In this document: positions 46,501 through 56,083 of the stretch, piece by piece
How the letters are laid out: each line of letters begins with the position of its first letter
Position numbering within the stretch: the stretch's first letter is position 1
From: Arbacia lixula
Lineage: Eukaryota; Echinodermata; Echinoidea; Arbacioida; Arbaciidae
NCBI GenBank assembly: GCA_963669155.1
Contig: OZ022586.1
Span: 6,189,278-6,253,277, forward strand
Length of the DNA stretch: 64,000 nt
Direction: 5' to 3'
Notes under the pieces: model-generated
Databases searched by the model: none
What the model was told of the DNA's origin: nothing
The model's input: the letters and a program-made list of their open reading frames with translations, nothing else
Translations under genes and position numbers: made by a program

Positions 46501-48311
46501 ATACCATGTAGAAATCGAAAAATAATTTTTGATAAGTTTATGTTTGAAAAGTGTGTTTCACAAAAGTGTCACTCAGCATCATTGGGGTTATTCAAATTAG
46601 GCAACGTTCGCAATTTCTTGGATAAGCCTGCTACCGAACTTCTATTCCATGCCATCAATATGTACCATCTCGACTCTCGTAATATTTTGCTTTTTGGTTT
46701 TCCCCCTAAGTAAATACTTTAGATTAAAGATACGATTAGAACTCATTTACAATTCACCAGCGCGACCCGTGACACGAACAAACAAACATGAATCAATATC
46801 CAAGGTCTTAGTACATCTACATTGGTTCTCCCTCCAGTCTCGTCTCCCGTCAGTTTGCTCCATCGTAAAGGACGCTTTGGTCTAGTTCGAAGTCATTATT
46901 CTATGTATGTAAATTATAACACAATATTACGGGAAAAGGTCATTTTGATATGCAGCCATTATTTCATGGAGTGACTTGCCAGATTACCTCAGAAAAAAAA
47001 ATGAAAAACATATATTTTTCGTTCTTTGTCAATATCGCTGCTATGAACCTAGGGTACCGTTTCTATAACGTATGTAGTTTGTGTTCTTTTAAGAGCATAG
47101 AGTCATGCAATAATGGATTATGCGCTATACAATAATGCTTAATTAGCATTACTTTCATTATTTTTACTGGCTGCAACTCATTATTTTGGGGGTGCGTTGT
47201 TCCGAAGGCTCAAATACTCCAAAGGATTATTTTTCCTACGATTCGTTTTTCTGAAGAGTTGATTCTCTTTAATCCAATAATGGAATAGAACTGGGGTATT
47301 CGGAAATGAAGTCGGATTCGTTGCACCGAAAATTATATAAACCGTTTTAAGTGACAAGTACTGTGTAACAATTTAAACTCAAGAAGGATATAACGCATAA
47401 AAGTGTTCGAATAGTTCTAGAAGGGTGATAGATTCGTATATTTTCGGACAACGTGTAATTGATGCCGTCTTAAGCCGTGGCTTAGATGTTTTACAGAAAC
47501 TACAAACAGATTTTGATTCTTCTTTCATCTAATTGCTTGTCGTCGGAGCGGAAGGATTTAGCGTGATCATGGTGATGGGAACTGTGGGTCATCCCTACCA
47601 AACTTCAGACTGACATTAGTGTCATTAAGTTGTTAAAAAAAACATCCCGATTAACTCTTAATTTGGTTTGGAAAAAAAAATGGTCGTCAGTGCTCGACAT
47701 TGCACAAATAAAATATTAAAATGCTGAATTTTAGAAAGATGTCAATGATTTTCAATGCAAATACCAATTGGGATTATGTATACAAATTTTAATCAACATT
47801 AATTTTGTATACACCATTGTATTGTAACAGCCCATAGTACAGCAGTTTGCCTGGCACACAAAAGGGTAAACTGATCTCCATTAAGCTGTTATGACTTTGA
47901 TAGATTTTGATTTGCAATGTTTAAATTTTACGCTATTTGATAAATCAATACACGTTCAGTTTTTATTACACAATATTTTTAAACGTTAAGGGATAAAATT
48001 GAAATCTCTTTTTCTCATTCTCCCTCTGTCCTCTTCCTTTCTGTCTCTCTCTCTCTCTCCGAATCACACACACACACACACACACGCACACACACAAACA
48101 CACACGCACACACATGCATACACACTTATACACACACACGCATACACACACATACACATACATACAAACACACACGCGCACACACACACACACATACACA
48201 CTTTTTCTTTTTCTCATCACCCCACTTGCTTCTTTCCGCTGTCTAGCACTCACCATGACTAAGTCGTGGCATCACCAGGAGCGCGGCTGCTATCCAGATA
48301 TGCAGCGCCAT
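34580..48311 (-). CDS. EGF-CUB-EGF-EGF type I membrane protein, 8 exons, 452 aa
   Basis: Minus-strand exons in order: 48254-48311, 46085-46213, 44281-44691, 43380-43631, 37480-37743, 36433-36504, 35510-35591, 34580-34670. All junctions are GT/AG and phase-consistent (1,1,1,1,1,1,2), giving 1359 nt with TGA. ATG at 48311 has a strong ACCATGG context and opens a signal peptide ([19 protein letters not shown]). Then EGF1 (about 20-58, six Cys), CUB (about 66-195: [13 protein letters not shown], two of four Cys, many NxS/T sites), EGF2 and EGF3 (both containing NPCMNGGTC), Thr/Ser-rich linkers, a TM helix (about 396-422: [19 protein letters not shown]) and a 30-residue tail without tyrosine. It is likely a cell-surface adhesion or recognition protein. 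Exon 36433-36504 rests only on splice sites and phase; additional exons may be missed. A full LINE occupies the intron between EGF2 and EGF3. Confidence 0.8.
38036..38073. repeat. Perfect 38-bp palindrome of (CTA)n/(TAG)n
   Basis: A TAC/CTA triplet tract turns into its exact complement around a central CTAG. It lies about 90 bp beyond the 3' tail of the LINE. Confidence 0.95.
38743..41637 (-). CDS. LINE ORF2: AP-endonuclease and reverse transcriptase, 964 codons
   Basis: The open frame begins immediately after the ORF1 stop UAG at 41638-41640, in the same frame. The endonuclease shows [18 protein letters not shown] and ISDHYLIY. The reverse transcriptase shows [62 protein letters not shown], the catalytic FADD and [13 protein letters not shown]. 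The C-terminal region ends in the WNALPEAM..S...F pattern typical of CR1/Jockey-group elements. The first in-frame ATG (41404-41406) falls at about codon 78, six codons past the catalytic Glu of SETW, so AUG initiation inside ORF2 would lose part of the endonuclease. Expression by stop-codon read-through from ORF1, or from a non-AUG start, is inferred. The product would nick DNA and prime reverse transcription of its own RNA at the target. Confidence 0.9.
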   Translation of the reverse strand, partial: GNGQEECAIDLTTVLSPVNSPSVNEYDICSSKLLRNKGLKIGHLNVRSLIDKIDDIRFLLNKVPFDILCLSETWLHEMIDDNNVCIDNYMLVRNDRPGVKRGGGVCMYIHNSVSFHLRKDFQLNSVEAIWIEIIPSKLDNYLVGCVYRPPNADKEYLNCLIDVLEKIKGGDNDLVLLGDLNYDYKSGVNVQNPIHLIENLFSLTQIVSQPTRVTSNSTKCLDHILTSLPEKHSLCDVAKISISDHYLIYTCIHFKTMGKNKHKVVTFRDFKRFNEKDFLQNLHAAFSNIYNDLELCDTLDEKWTIWKSIFLTVCNKHAPLTSRRLKQRCCPWITTDIVKLIYERDYLKDKSKDRPHLLKDYRKVKNLITKLRRTKKRDYMKNVLNVCKDDSKKVWRELNKISGRVRRDDNVPVDMSGDMLNDFFVNVGKNVPINIQSTPYNWKYPDCIYTFKFEDISQSKVSDFLLQFDYTESNIDILGIDSKLLRIGAPVLSISLCYLYNESLINGIVPVDWKLAKTTPIYKGKGNKSDPTNYRPISVMCHISKLLEKELKKQLLNYLLKNDLINIDQSAFLPNHSTTTCLHRAVDDWLEAFNEHELVATCFLDISKCFDSIDHKLLLMKLQGYGIRESELLWFSNYLSQRSQKVFCHGELSRSRNIMTGVPQGSVLGPILFLLFINDISDSLKSCSCNIFADDVVIYYAHKHINIVKTVLQNDLDLLANWYTNNKLRINIDKTKVMLLSATSTHHLNISIGKDEIEQVDHVRYLGIDIDNHLNWNVYVQNLTKSIAKKIFSLRKMSQYLDFNSLNLMYKTIIQPCFDYSCSVWGNCSSKNKEILMRLQKRAARIVTCNYDYENSNGLDIFRSLKWKTVEERRDYFLATNMFKCIHGLAPIRLCNSIDMLFERHRFKTRAADTLNVVIPKPNLESYKNSFRYAGGKRWNALPEAMKNSSSLQSFKSMYKKMFF
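41638..42726 (-). CDS. LINE ORF1: nucleic-acid-binding protein with zinc knuckles, 362 aa
   Basis: ATG at 42726, stop UAG at 41638-41640. The N-terminal third is unremarkable. At about 110-140 is a cysteine cluster ([18 protein letters not shown]), possibly a treble-clef or PHD-like zinc-binding fold; PHD-type modules are known in CR1 ORF1 proteins. A long Pro/Arg/Gln-rich disordered linker follows. The extreme C-terminus holds two CCHC zinc knuckles ([14 protein letters not shown] and [14 protein letters not shown]). This fits a LINE RNA chaperone that packages the element's RNA. Overlapping frames on both strands here are shadows. The GC-rich, proline-coding DNA contrasts with the AT-rich ORF2. 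Confidence 0.88.
   Translation of the reverse strand: MAKSIRTNHFRGQAGSTSFKYKLPKGITCESISYTLELILKVHKTVPDELSATEFYIGELTQVYPNLNNDICRHFVLLSPPSDDVNNADETLHNTSTESQESLNNEPDKNHCALCDLQCEPNNRICMKCKCLHIRVDQLALDMKKVQHAIDALLDRPKTVTTNRSTTPSSTPTRPPPQRTPHQMSQPSQHPPRDQPPPPGTFQPPRQNPPPFPSRPPPPFPSYHRSVPTQDYAPVPPPSFFYPPPRPQVYPPTRRQVYPPTRRQVFSNPTPQSPTTPFYHSTQPQYHTHSNPHPPRRPHDMSHSYASVVRQSDALHKPSVHYATGCTNCGEPNHRQQSCRHGIQLQCSHCFQFGHKNKFCPY
43215..43275 (-). pseudogene. Relict of a duplicated linker exon end
   Basis: Minus-strand sequence reads ACGACCACTTCGGAAACCTA and ends ..GAAG. It is clearly related to the last 60 nt of exon 37480-37743 (TTSETYT...DE then donor). Here the donor position is GC rather than GT, and no acceptor precedes it. 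It lies 105 nt downstream of the functional donor of the EGF2 exon. Confidence 0.65.
43838..43880. repeat. CA/CT microsatellite
   Basis: CA tract passing into CT, in the intron between the CUB and EGF2 exons. Repeat-derived open frames were ignored. Confidence 0.9.
46575..47140 (+). mobile_element. Decayed LINE fragment, RT C-terminal region
   Basis: Successive interrupted frames give [18 protein letters not shown], then [20 protein letters not shown] and W.DLPDYLR. This is the order seen at the C-terminus of Rex/L2/CR1-group LINEs (TEQLVHAFI..., ARLVTRT...HI.PVL..LHWLPV, LWNSLPDYIR). It ends in a GCGCTATAC-type terminus. Several frame breaks, so it is old. It is antisense to the host gene, in its first intron. 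Confidence 0.65.
48034..48205. repeat. CT and CA microsatellite
   Basis: CT tract followed by about 140 bp of interrupted CA, just downstream of the signal-peptide exon of the EGF/CUB gene. His/Thr- and Cys/Val-rich frames are artefacts. Confidence 0.95.
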
Positions 48312-49460
48312 GGTAGTACACTCGAAACTAAACATCTCCAGAATATAACGGTCTACTGTTAAATTCATATTATTCTTTGATTAGTACTCTCCTCAAGCCC
48401 GGGCTCAGTTTTGGCCACAAAAAAAAACATAGATATAAGCATACATTTTTACTCCGATGTGTTTGGCAAGAAAATATTGATTATAGTTTTATGAAATCAA
48501 GGTTCCCCCTCATTTTCCCACGATTTTTTACAATAAGTGTTGTTTCGTTTGGCAGCCATGGTAGTAGACATAACCAAATCGATCCACTTCAAGTGGTTTT
48601 GAATATATTAACCAGTCTATTCGCTTTCTGGCGTTTATGTAATCGAATAGTCATGACATTGAAGTATGCAATGTCCATATGTAGTCTGTCTCCAATCCTG
48701 TTGGGCATTTTTAATCCAGAATGTTCAATAAACAGGGTAGGCTGCAGTACACTTTGTCAAATGAATCATTAGCTTTTTACAGTAGGCTCAAAAATTGCCT
48801 AGAGCCTGGAAGCCAGGCCAGCATTTCATGACGAATATAGACCACCCGATTTGCATTCTGTACATTGTGGGAAACACCACGTCAGTTTTGATTCTCTACT
48901 GAAAGATAGGCATGTAGATAAACCACACAATGGGTGAGTGTCCGTAGTATTAGCGATGTTATAACATTATGATCACAACGAACTAAATAGAAAGCGGAGA
49001 TATGGAGGTATAATGCAATGTAAATATCAATTTTGCTTCTCATTTTTAAAGAGATCTCACCCCGAAGCCTGCTCCGAGGATAAGACGCACCATACCCACG
49101 CCTCATTGAGAAACAGACTTACACACGTCCCATTACGTTGGATACACCCACACACCATAGCCATGCATGCACATACACATGTACATACACACGTATGGAC
49201 ATATTAATGAGCACACACCCACGCACATTCACCAATAACATTATATATGTATATCTATGGGCAAACATGATTAGCATAATGATACATTTGAATTCACATC
49301 TAAATTCGTTTATTTAAAAAGAAACCCCTCACACAACCAAAAAGTGATTAAAGATATTTAATCATGAAGGCAGCCGATTGAACACATTTCAAATTACCAC
49401 ATAGAGAGTGGAGGTAAGAGGGGAAGAGTGACAAGGAAGAGAAAAGTGAAGGAGAAATAC

Positions 49461-49512
<52 letters not shown>

Positions 49513-51060
49513 AGAACACAAAAGCGAAGGAGAATGACAGAGGGAGAGAGAATGTGAACGACGAGAAATCGAAGTAAATATACCTATGATGATAAGAGAG
49601 ATGGATAGTAAAAAAGTAAAATGTGTACACTGTTTTTATAATATTGATTGTGATACTATAAGTACAAATTCTTTCAAAATTCTGCTTATTGTTATTTTGA
49701 TTACATTCAATGCATGTATTGTCTTCATTCCTGCGATATGTACAATTGATATATTGAAACATGTATAACATCAACATATGTATCAAAATTGGAAAATATA
49801 AATGAATAGACACTGTTTATGTTTGACAATTTCAACCGTGTTTTAAATTTACATAATCAGAAAAATCATCTTAATTAAGTGAAAAATGAAATTCTATTAA
49901 TGATAACGATCATTAGCAGGAGTAAACGTTTTACCAATACATATATACACGCACGCACACACGCAAGCCTTTATATTCTTATTTTATTAATTTAGCCTAT
50001 ATAGTATTTTCACATATATATACTGTATAAAGTAACTATATTTTTAACATTATTGATTTCATGAAAACATAAAATAGAATGAAATAGGAAAATTTGTATC
50101 TTTTTCTTCCACATACACCAAAATCCAGTCAGGTCACATAAACACTCAGGTGAACGTACACATGTAAATAAAAACACGCATATGCACACACAAAACGCAC
50201 ACAAACACGCACAAACTGTCTTGAAAATGTCATAATGCCTCGTTTTTTTTACTTACTGATTCATGCCGACATATCGTTTGTTCAAGTGATCGCGACTAAA
50301 TTAATTGATTATTCCGATGATGGACCATTGTTACCAAAGCAGTAAAAATAAATGTCATGTATTCTTTATTAGTTTGCTCCAAAATGGGTGTGTGGTTTAT
50401 TGTACACCAAAAATTTTAAGAGTTTAAAATTTGAAATGAGTATAAATAGTTGTGTATTAAATAATGGCCACTCACACCCAACGCTCTCAGTATGTTTATC
50501 AATTATTATGATATCCATACGTATGTAATAATAGCATATACACATTTCCACATATAATCAATCAATATATTTCAGTATCATTGATATCAGATACGCTATA
50601 CTATACTACCAATAAAAACTGGGTTAAACACGATCGATATAAAAAATAAACTGATTTACCCACTAACACAGGAAATGCTTGTGAACACACACATTTGAAC
50701 CAACCGCGAGACGATAACCTCCGGCAACCATAAATCTGCTCCATGATCAATCTATGACAGTTTTTCATATGCATAATGAAAAACAGGGAAAATGTCTTTT
50801 ATACCCGACCTAGTCCATTTTTGTGTTCTTCGTCGATATCGATTGTAGCTTGCAATCGATATTGATCATAACTATATGAATAATTGCAAAGTCACGAATA
50901 GGCATGGCTTTGCATTAGATTGCAGTCATTGCTATATTTAGGTACCAGTAACGCACTAAGATTCTAGATTGATAGGGGAGAGGAGGGTTAGTACTGTTGG
51001 ATAGCTAGAAGGGGTTTGGGGCGTACTGGAGTCTCAAGATGATTCGCTGGCTTGCAGTAA
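48312..51060. other. Spacer between the two minus-strand receptor genes
   Basis: No supported gene. Contains a (GA)n tract at 49463-49505, CA-rich spots near 49150 and 50170, and a 10-bp-arm hairpin at 50838-50864 (ATATCGATTG/CAATCGATAT). AATAAA on the minus strand at 50365-50370 may be the poly(A) signal of the SRCR/WSC gene. Promoter elements of the EGF/CUB gene should lie above 48311, but no TATA box stands out. Confidence 0.5.
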
Positions 51061-51061
51061 T

Positions 51062-54000
51062 TTATTTACCACCATGTCTCGACTTCTGTTGCTCAACAAG
51101 ATGCTGGTTCTCGTACACCTCCTCATTCGCCTCGACAACGCGCTGTGGCTCGTTCGCGTACCGCGGATTCACCTCCAGGTATTCACCAGTCGCGTCACTC
51201 GTGAGTTCCACTTCCGGGTTAACGACTGGCTTCGATGTGAGGTCATCTGGGTCCTGGTATACGGGGGCAGTGGGAAGAGCTGGAAGCGGGCCGAGTTCGG
51301 TATAGACCATGTTCGGGTCTGGTGGGCCATGTTTACCCGGATACTGTTGCATGCACCGTTCAGTGTCAGTTCTAGTAGATCTAAAGAAAGTCAAGATTAA
51401 ACATGATTACTCGGTTGTGATTGACCATTTAATAAGGTTACTCATTCCTGCCTCCGACCCTTTCAAGCAATCCTGTTTTTCTGTATTTTATATATCTATT
51501 TTCTATTCATGTTCATATGTGATGCACTGAGTGAAATAGAGTTGAACTGAATTCAATTGAATGAATCTGGATTATGCTGAATGGGTTGATCAACGATGAA
51601 TCACTTGAACAAATATTGCTTCTTCTTTCAATCTGAGTAGTATGGTGTGGCATTTATCAAATATAATCCACAATGGCAGTCCGATCAAGACTGAGTTGAT
51701 GTGGCTCATAATGACAAGGTTGAAACAAAGATATATTAATAAGAAAATGTAACACAATAATGCCCACATTCATAATACACAGATAGTATAGCATGTGGAT
51801 AGAGTAAAGCAAGATACATCATTAAATATAACATATACTATAATATAATATAATTTTCAGAAGATCATCGGTAACCAATAGAATGATAAAGAATTCATTT
51901 TGGTATTATTATTCCTTATGTTTTAAAGGATTTCCCACCAAAATAATAACAAATAACAAAAATGCGTCATCATATAAGATGATAATGAGGTAGAGAGGAG
52001 AGAGGGAAACGATATTGAGGGGTGTAGGGAGATAAAATGAACACGGTAACATATAAAAATGAACAAAAAACATAAAGGAAGATCATGACCTGCAGAAGAT
52101 TCAGATGGTAAATGTAAACATATTGGAATGACCTATTAAGTATCACATGAACTGATACTGATAACACACAATACTGGAAGCTTTGAAGTTACTAACGCTG
52201 TATTTTATTTGATTTGTGAGATATCTAAATACAACAATGTTGTGATATATTATCATACCACCACATCATTATCATAAGTGCATTATCTCATTTGACATGC
52301 AGCGTCTTGTTCATAACACCCGAACGTTCTGATTGGATGACAGAAGTTAGTCCGTCGGAAGTCCACCCATGTTAGGTGCATGTCAGCGAGTAACAGTCAG
52401 GGAGATCCGTGATGTTGACACTTACCGTGATCTGACGTAGAGGACAGTCAGCACGATTCCGTAAATGACCAAAAGAGCTACTACTACACCAAGGCCAATG
52501 GTCGGACCTGTGTAAAAGAAAAACACATGAGGTTAAAAAAAGCAGACACAGGCGTACATAACGAACAATTTACCGAGTTAGCAACATACTTGTAATACGC
52601 TCAACATATTGAGTTGTGCACAGATATGAATTCATGTAATCTCTGACTATCATGTACGATGTGAACAATGGTGTCTCCTCCTCATGCGTGTTTTCATCTG
52701 AAGCTCTGCTTTGTGAAATAAAAAAAAACGCTCCATTTCCATATTACTGCACCTGAAATGAATCGTAACATACACATGCAACGTAGTGTCTCATGTTTTG
52801 CTAACTAAATCAAATACTATGAAAAGGAAAATTGGCTTGAATATAAAGTATTCCTAACGGTTTAGTTTGTGGAAGACGTGTGTAACCTTGAATGGTGAAA
52901 CATGTAAATCCCGCTGCTTTGTAGTTCACATTCATCCTCTTTATCCAAATGGAGGCGAAACGTTTGGTTAACAATGCTATCTTCAATGTTTAGCTATCTT
53001 TTGTAAGTTAAAACATATATATGATTGAGACATTCTGTACAAAACGAAAACAATGTAATTCTATAAAGCGGTTGTGTTTTAAAGAAGTGCAAAAAAGGGG
53101 CTATAGAGGTCGAGATCAGTTTATTATTCATCTCGTCCCCAATCACTATCGCCCTTTATAGATTTAAGCTATTTATCTATGCTTATGGATAGTTTGATAT
53201 ATTTTGTATTTTACAATGAATATGAAATGAAATAAATGAACCTTGATTCAATGTGAATACTGATCTTAAAATTTATTTTTACTACACTTATTAGTTAACT
53301 CTGACCCCAGCTATATACACAAGGCACATCAATCAACAGTTATGTGTCAGTATTTTCAAATTGTATTCAAACTTCATCGATAAAATGAAGTCCAGACGAG
53401 CAGAATACCAATGAATTATTAACAATGGCTGCAAGAGGAATTACCTTTAAGCACTGAGTTTGTTCTTCCTATCTTGGATGATGAATCGATAAGGGATTCA
53501 TGGGGGTGAACGGCCACTTAATCCTTTTTATTGACTGTGTGCTCATTGTGAATATGTTTTCATGCAACGGCCATTGAGTCAAGGGGTCAAAGTTACACCT
53601 GCGTACGGCCTACCTGGATCCGCCTGTTGCCCACAAACCTGCGGACATTGCTCGTAACAGAACTCGGCCGTTGCCCCCGTTGTCATGGGATCACTGGTTG
53701 GTGGTTCTGTCATGAAAGGAAAAAAAATGACTCAAAACCTATTTTTTTCAATCAACAAAACAAGTAAGCTGTTGTAATGACCAGTTATCTGTTATCTTGG
53801 TATTTCATTTATTAATTTGTTGTTATACGGTTGATATTTCATTACCTCTTTATGTTTGACACTAGTAATAACCAGTTATCTGTTATTATCTTGCTATTCC
53901 ATTTATTGAGTTCCTATATGATTGATATTTAATTACCTCTTAATGTTATACACTTATATTTCATACTTGTCTCCATTTCAATCTATTATGTTGTGCATGT

Positions 54001-55179
54001 TTTATTTATTTTCTGTTTACATTGTAAAGCGCTTAGAAACTGTGCTGTATTAAGCGCTGTATAAACGTTCCATATTATGTATTATTTAAGAAACTAAAAC
54101 AATAATAACTCTTATTGATCCGATAGGTATCTGTCATGTTATCCACCGTGTCCTCTTTGCTGTACTGTTTTTAGTTGAAAGCCCTTCTATCACCTGTCTA
54201 TTTTGCTTTGGCTCAGGATGTTAATGTTATATTTGTATTCATTGTACACATGACAAGAAGCTGCAGGGAGTGTGCAGTAGAAGTACACAGACAACATTGA
54301 ATGAACAAAGGTAACGATGACAAATACTGAGTATGCGTGAGATTGTAATGTAACGAACATAAATCCTTTTTTGCAACATACGAATTTCAATCAATAAGTT
54401 GTGCATTAATGCGGAATGGGCTGCGGATGACGAGCCTTGATCTCACAAAACATGCTCGTTTAAATATATGTTTCATTAGTAAGTGAGTGTATGAAAAAAA
54501 AATGCTGGAAGACGTCGGTGAAGAATTGATACTTTTTGATAGCTTGTCATTATACGCGTCGCAATGCGTCCCGACATATCAATGGGTACAGAATAGGGAT
54601 TCCTAAATAGCGCCCTCATTCAAATGATTAAAGTCCACCTCACTTTCAAAAGCATGCAAGGAAAGCAACGACAACTCAGTGTCAGTATTAAAGTAAATGA
54701 CCTACCTGGTGTAGATGGTGTGACCGGTGTCTCGACAGGGACTGGAATGTTGATAGAGAGAATAAAGCAAAACATGACGTAGTAGGAGCAATATAACAAA
54801 GATGACGTGATTTTAATCTACAATACCTTGCTTCATGAGGACATGTATACATTCGGGTAACATAATGACGTGTGTTGCACCACAAATTGTCGTCCCTGCA
54901 CAAATTGTCGCCGGCGTCAATTTGTGCAGAACCCTGACACCACAAATTGTCGTCCCTGCACATATTGACGCCGGCGACAATTTGTGCAGGGGGCTGACAC
55001 CACAAATTGTCGTCCACCCTCGAAACACATTCAATATGATGTTGAAGCCTTCAAGGCCATTAGGGGCTTACATTTTTGGTAATATAATAATTCCTGACAA
55101 ACATAATACATGAAAACTAACACATAACTCAAGTGTATGAATGCACACAAACCAAAATAAAAGGTCACGTTAAAGTTTG

Positions 55180-55238
<59 letters not shown>

Positions 55239-55904
55239 TGCAGTTAACACAAATACTGCTCTAAGAGAATAAAGACAGTTAACCCAGTCAAGTTTTTAGT
55301 TCTAACACATAAAAGTGGGGCAATACCAGAACAAACAATTCATAAACTGTTTCCCCTGCTTTCGTATTATTCCTAGAAGGAGATGATGAAATTTGACTTT
55401 AACTGACTCGCTGTCTTTACTCTAGAGCATTGTCAATTATTTTCATTGTGCCTTATTGGCACGATCATAAGGGTGATCGTATTTTGATATTTGTTTATAA
55501 TTCCATTCACCATCATGACATTTCTTTTTTTTGTAATCACACCAATATAGTAACCCCGATGACCATCGTCACTGCGTAATTTTTATAATATTTATAGAAC
55601 AATGAAACAGAGGGCAATGCAAAACCCATTGGCTAATTCCTCAACACAAATACACGACTTCACATCTACACAATGTACACATACACGCGCGCTCGCCCCC
55701 CCCCCCCCACACACACACACAATCACACAACCACCACCATCACCATGCACCCACACATAATATTCCGTACTTACACAGTTCCGCATACATATATTGCACA
55801 CACCCACCTCAACATCCCCATCACGCACACATACATACCAGCTCAACACTCATCGCTAACACACGCACACGCAAACAATCTAGCCCATACGCCAGCACGC
55901 GCGC

Positions 55905-55943
<39 letters not shown>

Positions 55944-56013
55944 ACACACACACACATGCACCCACCCACACACACCCCCACACATATACACACACATACA
56001 CACATACACACAC

Positions 56014-56083
<70 letters not shown>
